Shown here: positions 62,551-64,000 of the stretch, piece by piece
Numbering within the stretch: position 1 is the first letter of the stretch
How the letters are laid out: each line of letters opens with the position of its first letter
Assembly (NCBI RefSeq): GCF_015668515.1
Contig: NZ_JADPFO010000002.1
Span: 252,992-316,991, forward strand
Length of the DNA stretch: 64,000 bases
DNA from: Paraclostridium tenue
GTDB lineage: Bacteria > Bacillota > Clostridia > Peptostreptococcales > Peptostreptococcaceae
Direction: 5' to 3'
The notes under the pieces: model-generated
What the model was told of the DNA's origin: nothing
Seen by the model: only the letters and a program-made list of their open reading frames with translations
The model's database searches: none
Translations under genes and position numbers: made by a program

Positions 62551-63885
62551 ATGGAAGGAACAGGTATAAAAAGTAAGGAAAATTTATATAAAGATTTTGA
62601 ATTAATGGATTCATTTAGAATAGTAATATATTCAATAGTAGGTATATTTATATTTTTTATACCTATAAATATAAATGGACATACAAATACAATTTTATAT
62701 CATATGTACTTTTTTATACAAGAAAAGTATATAGAATTAATTAAAATATATATTTTTATAATGGTATCTATAGGAGCAATATTGCCAATACTAAAATATA
62801 AAGATAAAGATTGTGATATTTTTAGTAATATAATTAAATGTATAAAACCTATAAGTATAATATTTATACTTATAATTTTCTCAAAAAAAGATTATAACTT
62901 ATATAGTGATGATAGTTTACTATTTATGCAAGATTTAGTATTAAAATCAGTTATATTACTTTCACTAAGTTCTATATTTATGCCACTTATAACTGAATAT
63001 GGTCTTTTGGATATAGTAGAAGCGTATTTTCATAAGTATATGAAAAAAAATTTTAAGCTAAGTGGAAAATGCATATTAAATATTATGATATATTTATTTA
63101 TAGATACATTTAGTGGTATGTTTATGACAAATAAATTATATAAAAAAGGAAAGCTAAGGCATAATGAAGCTTGTATATTAGTTTCATGTTTTTCTTTTAC
63201 TAGTATAATCAATTACTTTTATATAGCTGATGAATTAAAATTAGAATCTAAATTATTAACAATGATTATATCTTTATTTTTAAGTTTATTTGTAAACTAT
63301 TTAGTATGTAGAATATGGCCATTAAAGAACAAGAAAAAGTCTTACTTAAATAAAACATCGTATAAAGAAAGTAATTTTAAAAAAGATAAATTTAAAAATG
63401 CTGTAAGAAAATATTTATTAAATAAGGAAAATAATAAGTTATCTACACTTATGATAGATAGTTTTAAAGAATCATTTAATATAATTATGACAATATTACC
63501 AAATTTAGTTATAATTATATTTATAGGAGAGTTTTTAATAAATAATACTGGATTAGTTAATACTATTAGTCATATTATACAACCGATTATGGAACTGCTA
63601 AAATTACCAAATAAAATACAATTAAGCGAGTGTATATGTTTAAGTTTATTTAATGCTAATAGAGTTATAAAGTTTATAAATAATGATATATCTAATATAT
63701 CGATTTTTATAATATTTGTTATATCTATTATGCAAACGATATCAATAACTGGTAATATATTATATTCAAGTGGAATAAACATACCATTAAAAAAAGTAGA
63801 ATTCATAATAATTGGTATGGAGAAATTATTAATAACTCTAATATTAATATCTTTAGTTTATTATTTAAATTTAATTTATTTATAG
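62551..63885 (+). CDS. YjiH-type nucleoside-recognition domain membrane protein
   Basis: A 444-residue membrane protein of the nucleoside recognition (Gate) family, YjiH type, with about 10 helices in two halves. FIDTFSGMFMTNKLYKKGKL, SCFSFTSIINYFYIADEL and the later INNTGLVNTISHIIQPIMELLKLP are family segments. Members are thought to move small molecules across the membrane, substrate unknown. It stands just before an M42-type peptidase gene, so peptides or amino acids may be involved (inference). Confidence 0.8.
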   Translation: MEGTGIKSKENLYKDFELMDSFRIVIYSIVGIFIFFIPININGHTNTILYHMYFFIQEKYIELIKIYIFIMVSIGAILPILKYKDKDCDIFSNIIKCIKPISIIFILIIFSKKDYNLYSDDSLLFMQDLVLKSVILLSLSSIFMPLITEYGLLDIVEAYFHKYMKKNFKLSGKCILNIMIYLFIDTFSGMFMTNKLYKKGKLRHNEACILVSCFSFTSIINYFYIADELKLESKLLTMIISLFLSLFVNYLVCRIWPLKNKKKSYLNKTSYKESNFKKDKFKNAVRKYLLNKENNKLSTLMIDSFKESFNIIMTILPNLVIIIFIGEFLINNTGLVNTISHIIQPIMELLKLPNKIQLSECICLSLFNANRVIKFINNDISNISIFIIFVISIMQTISITGNILYSSGINIPLKKVEFIIIGMEKLLITLILISLVYYLNLIYL

Positions 63886-63904
63886 ATAATAGGAGGTTTA
63901 GATT

Positions 63905-64000
63905 ATGGATTATAAATCTGATTTAGTAAAAAAGTATTTAAATGATGTATTAAACATACCTAGTCCATCAGGATATACTCAAAACATAATGGAGTATATA
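63905..64000 (+). CDS. Aminopeptidase of the M42 type, 3' end cut off
   Basis: Only the first 32 codons are in the window. The start (KKYLNDVLNIPSPSGYTQNI) has the LL..PSPSG(Y/F)T segment of M42/M20 zinc aminopeptidases. GGAGG lies 8 bases before the ATG, and the gene follows the YjiH-type gene by 19 bases. Confidence 0.75.
   Translation, partial: MDYKSDLVKKYLNDVLNIPSPSGYTQNIMEYI

Noticed and set aside
1-64000. tRNA, rRNA, prophage or insertion sequence
   Set aside because: No cloverleaf-like or rRNA sequence, integrase, transposase or phage structural gene was recognised in the window.

Overview
The window is very AT-rich, with strong purine-rich ribosome binding sites (AAAGGAGG type), some TTG starts, Gram-positive style rho-independent terminators and a guanine riboswitch ahead of xpt. 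Together with cell-wall genes of Firmicutes type (LCP protein, several MurJ, NodB deacetylase, BY-kinase modules) this points to a low-GC Clostridia bacterium, most likely of the Peptostreptococcaceae (Clostridioides/Paraclostridium/Romboutsia-like). The genus cannot be fixed from sequence reading alone. I saw no rRNA, tRNA, CRISPR array, phage module or insertion sequence.

Bases 1-30013 hold two surface-polysaccharide clusters in tandem. Cluster A (1-10142) starts upstream of the window. It runs: BY-kinase CpsD, priming sugar transferase, PssD/PssE-type transferase pair, TupA-like ATP-grasp protein, GT4, Wzy-like polymerase, serine-acetyltransferase-like protein, a second TupA-like protein, an N5-(carboxyethyl)ornithine synthase-like dehydrogenase, ugd and galU, then a terminator. 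The combination of UDP-glucuronate supply, two predicted carboxylate-amine ligases and an opine-type dehydrogenase suggests a uronic acid polymer decorated with amino acids or carboxyethyl amino acids. Cluster B (10488-30013) starts with its own CpsC/CpsD pair. It continues with a CapD/PglF-type dehydratase, PIG-L deacetylase, sugar formyltransferase, small priming transferase, NAD epimerase/reductase, GT4, the UDP-L-FucNAc genes (fnlA/capE, fnlB/capF, fnlC/capG), another GT4, a Wzy-like polymerase, an acetyltransferase and a GT2, and ends ugd, murJ, galU. No conventional Wzx is present in cluster B, so the MurJ homologue beside it is the likely flippase.

Bases 30099-34362 carry an ascorbate-type PTS: a PRD regulator, then EIIA, EIIB and EIIC. 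Bases 34367-39054 are a region of duplication and decay: an intact VanZ-like gene, a murJ remnant with several internal deletions, a vanZ remnant, a second murJ-like fragment, an LCP wall-polymer ligase gene and a second intact murJ. This follows naturally from the polysaccharide clusters, since MurJ would export and LCP would attach the polymer to peptidoglycan.

From 39300 onward the gene order is more ordinary: a secreted proline-rich repeat protein, guanine riboswitch plus xpt, a 51-residue membrane protein, a NodB polysaccharide deacetylase, a DUF2809 protein, a GltD-like oxidoreductase, modABC, a DegV protein, two tandem orphan PTS-EIIC genes divergent from a MarR regulator, a frameshifted aminotransferase, a GalT-like protein, exonuclease III, a DEDDh exonuclease, an unusually long glutamine synthetase-family protein, an M23 peptidase, a CPA1-type antiporter, a processive diacylglycerol glycosyltransferase-like protein, a YjiH-type nucleoside-recognition membrane protein and the start of an M42-type aminopeptidase. 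Most convergent gene pairs share one bidirectional terminator.
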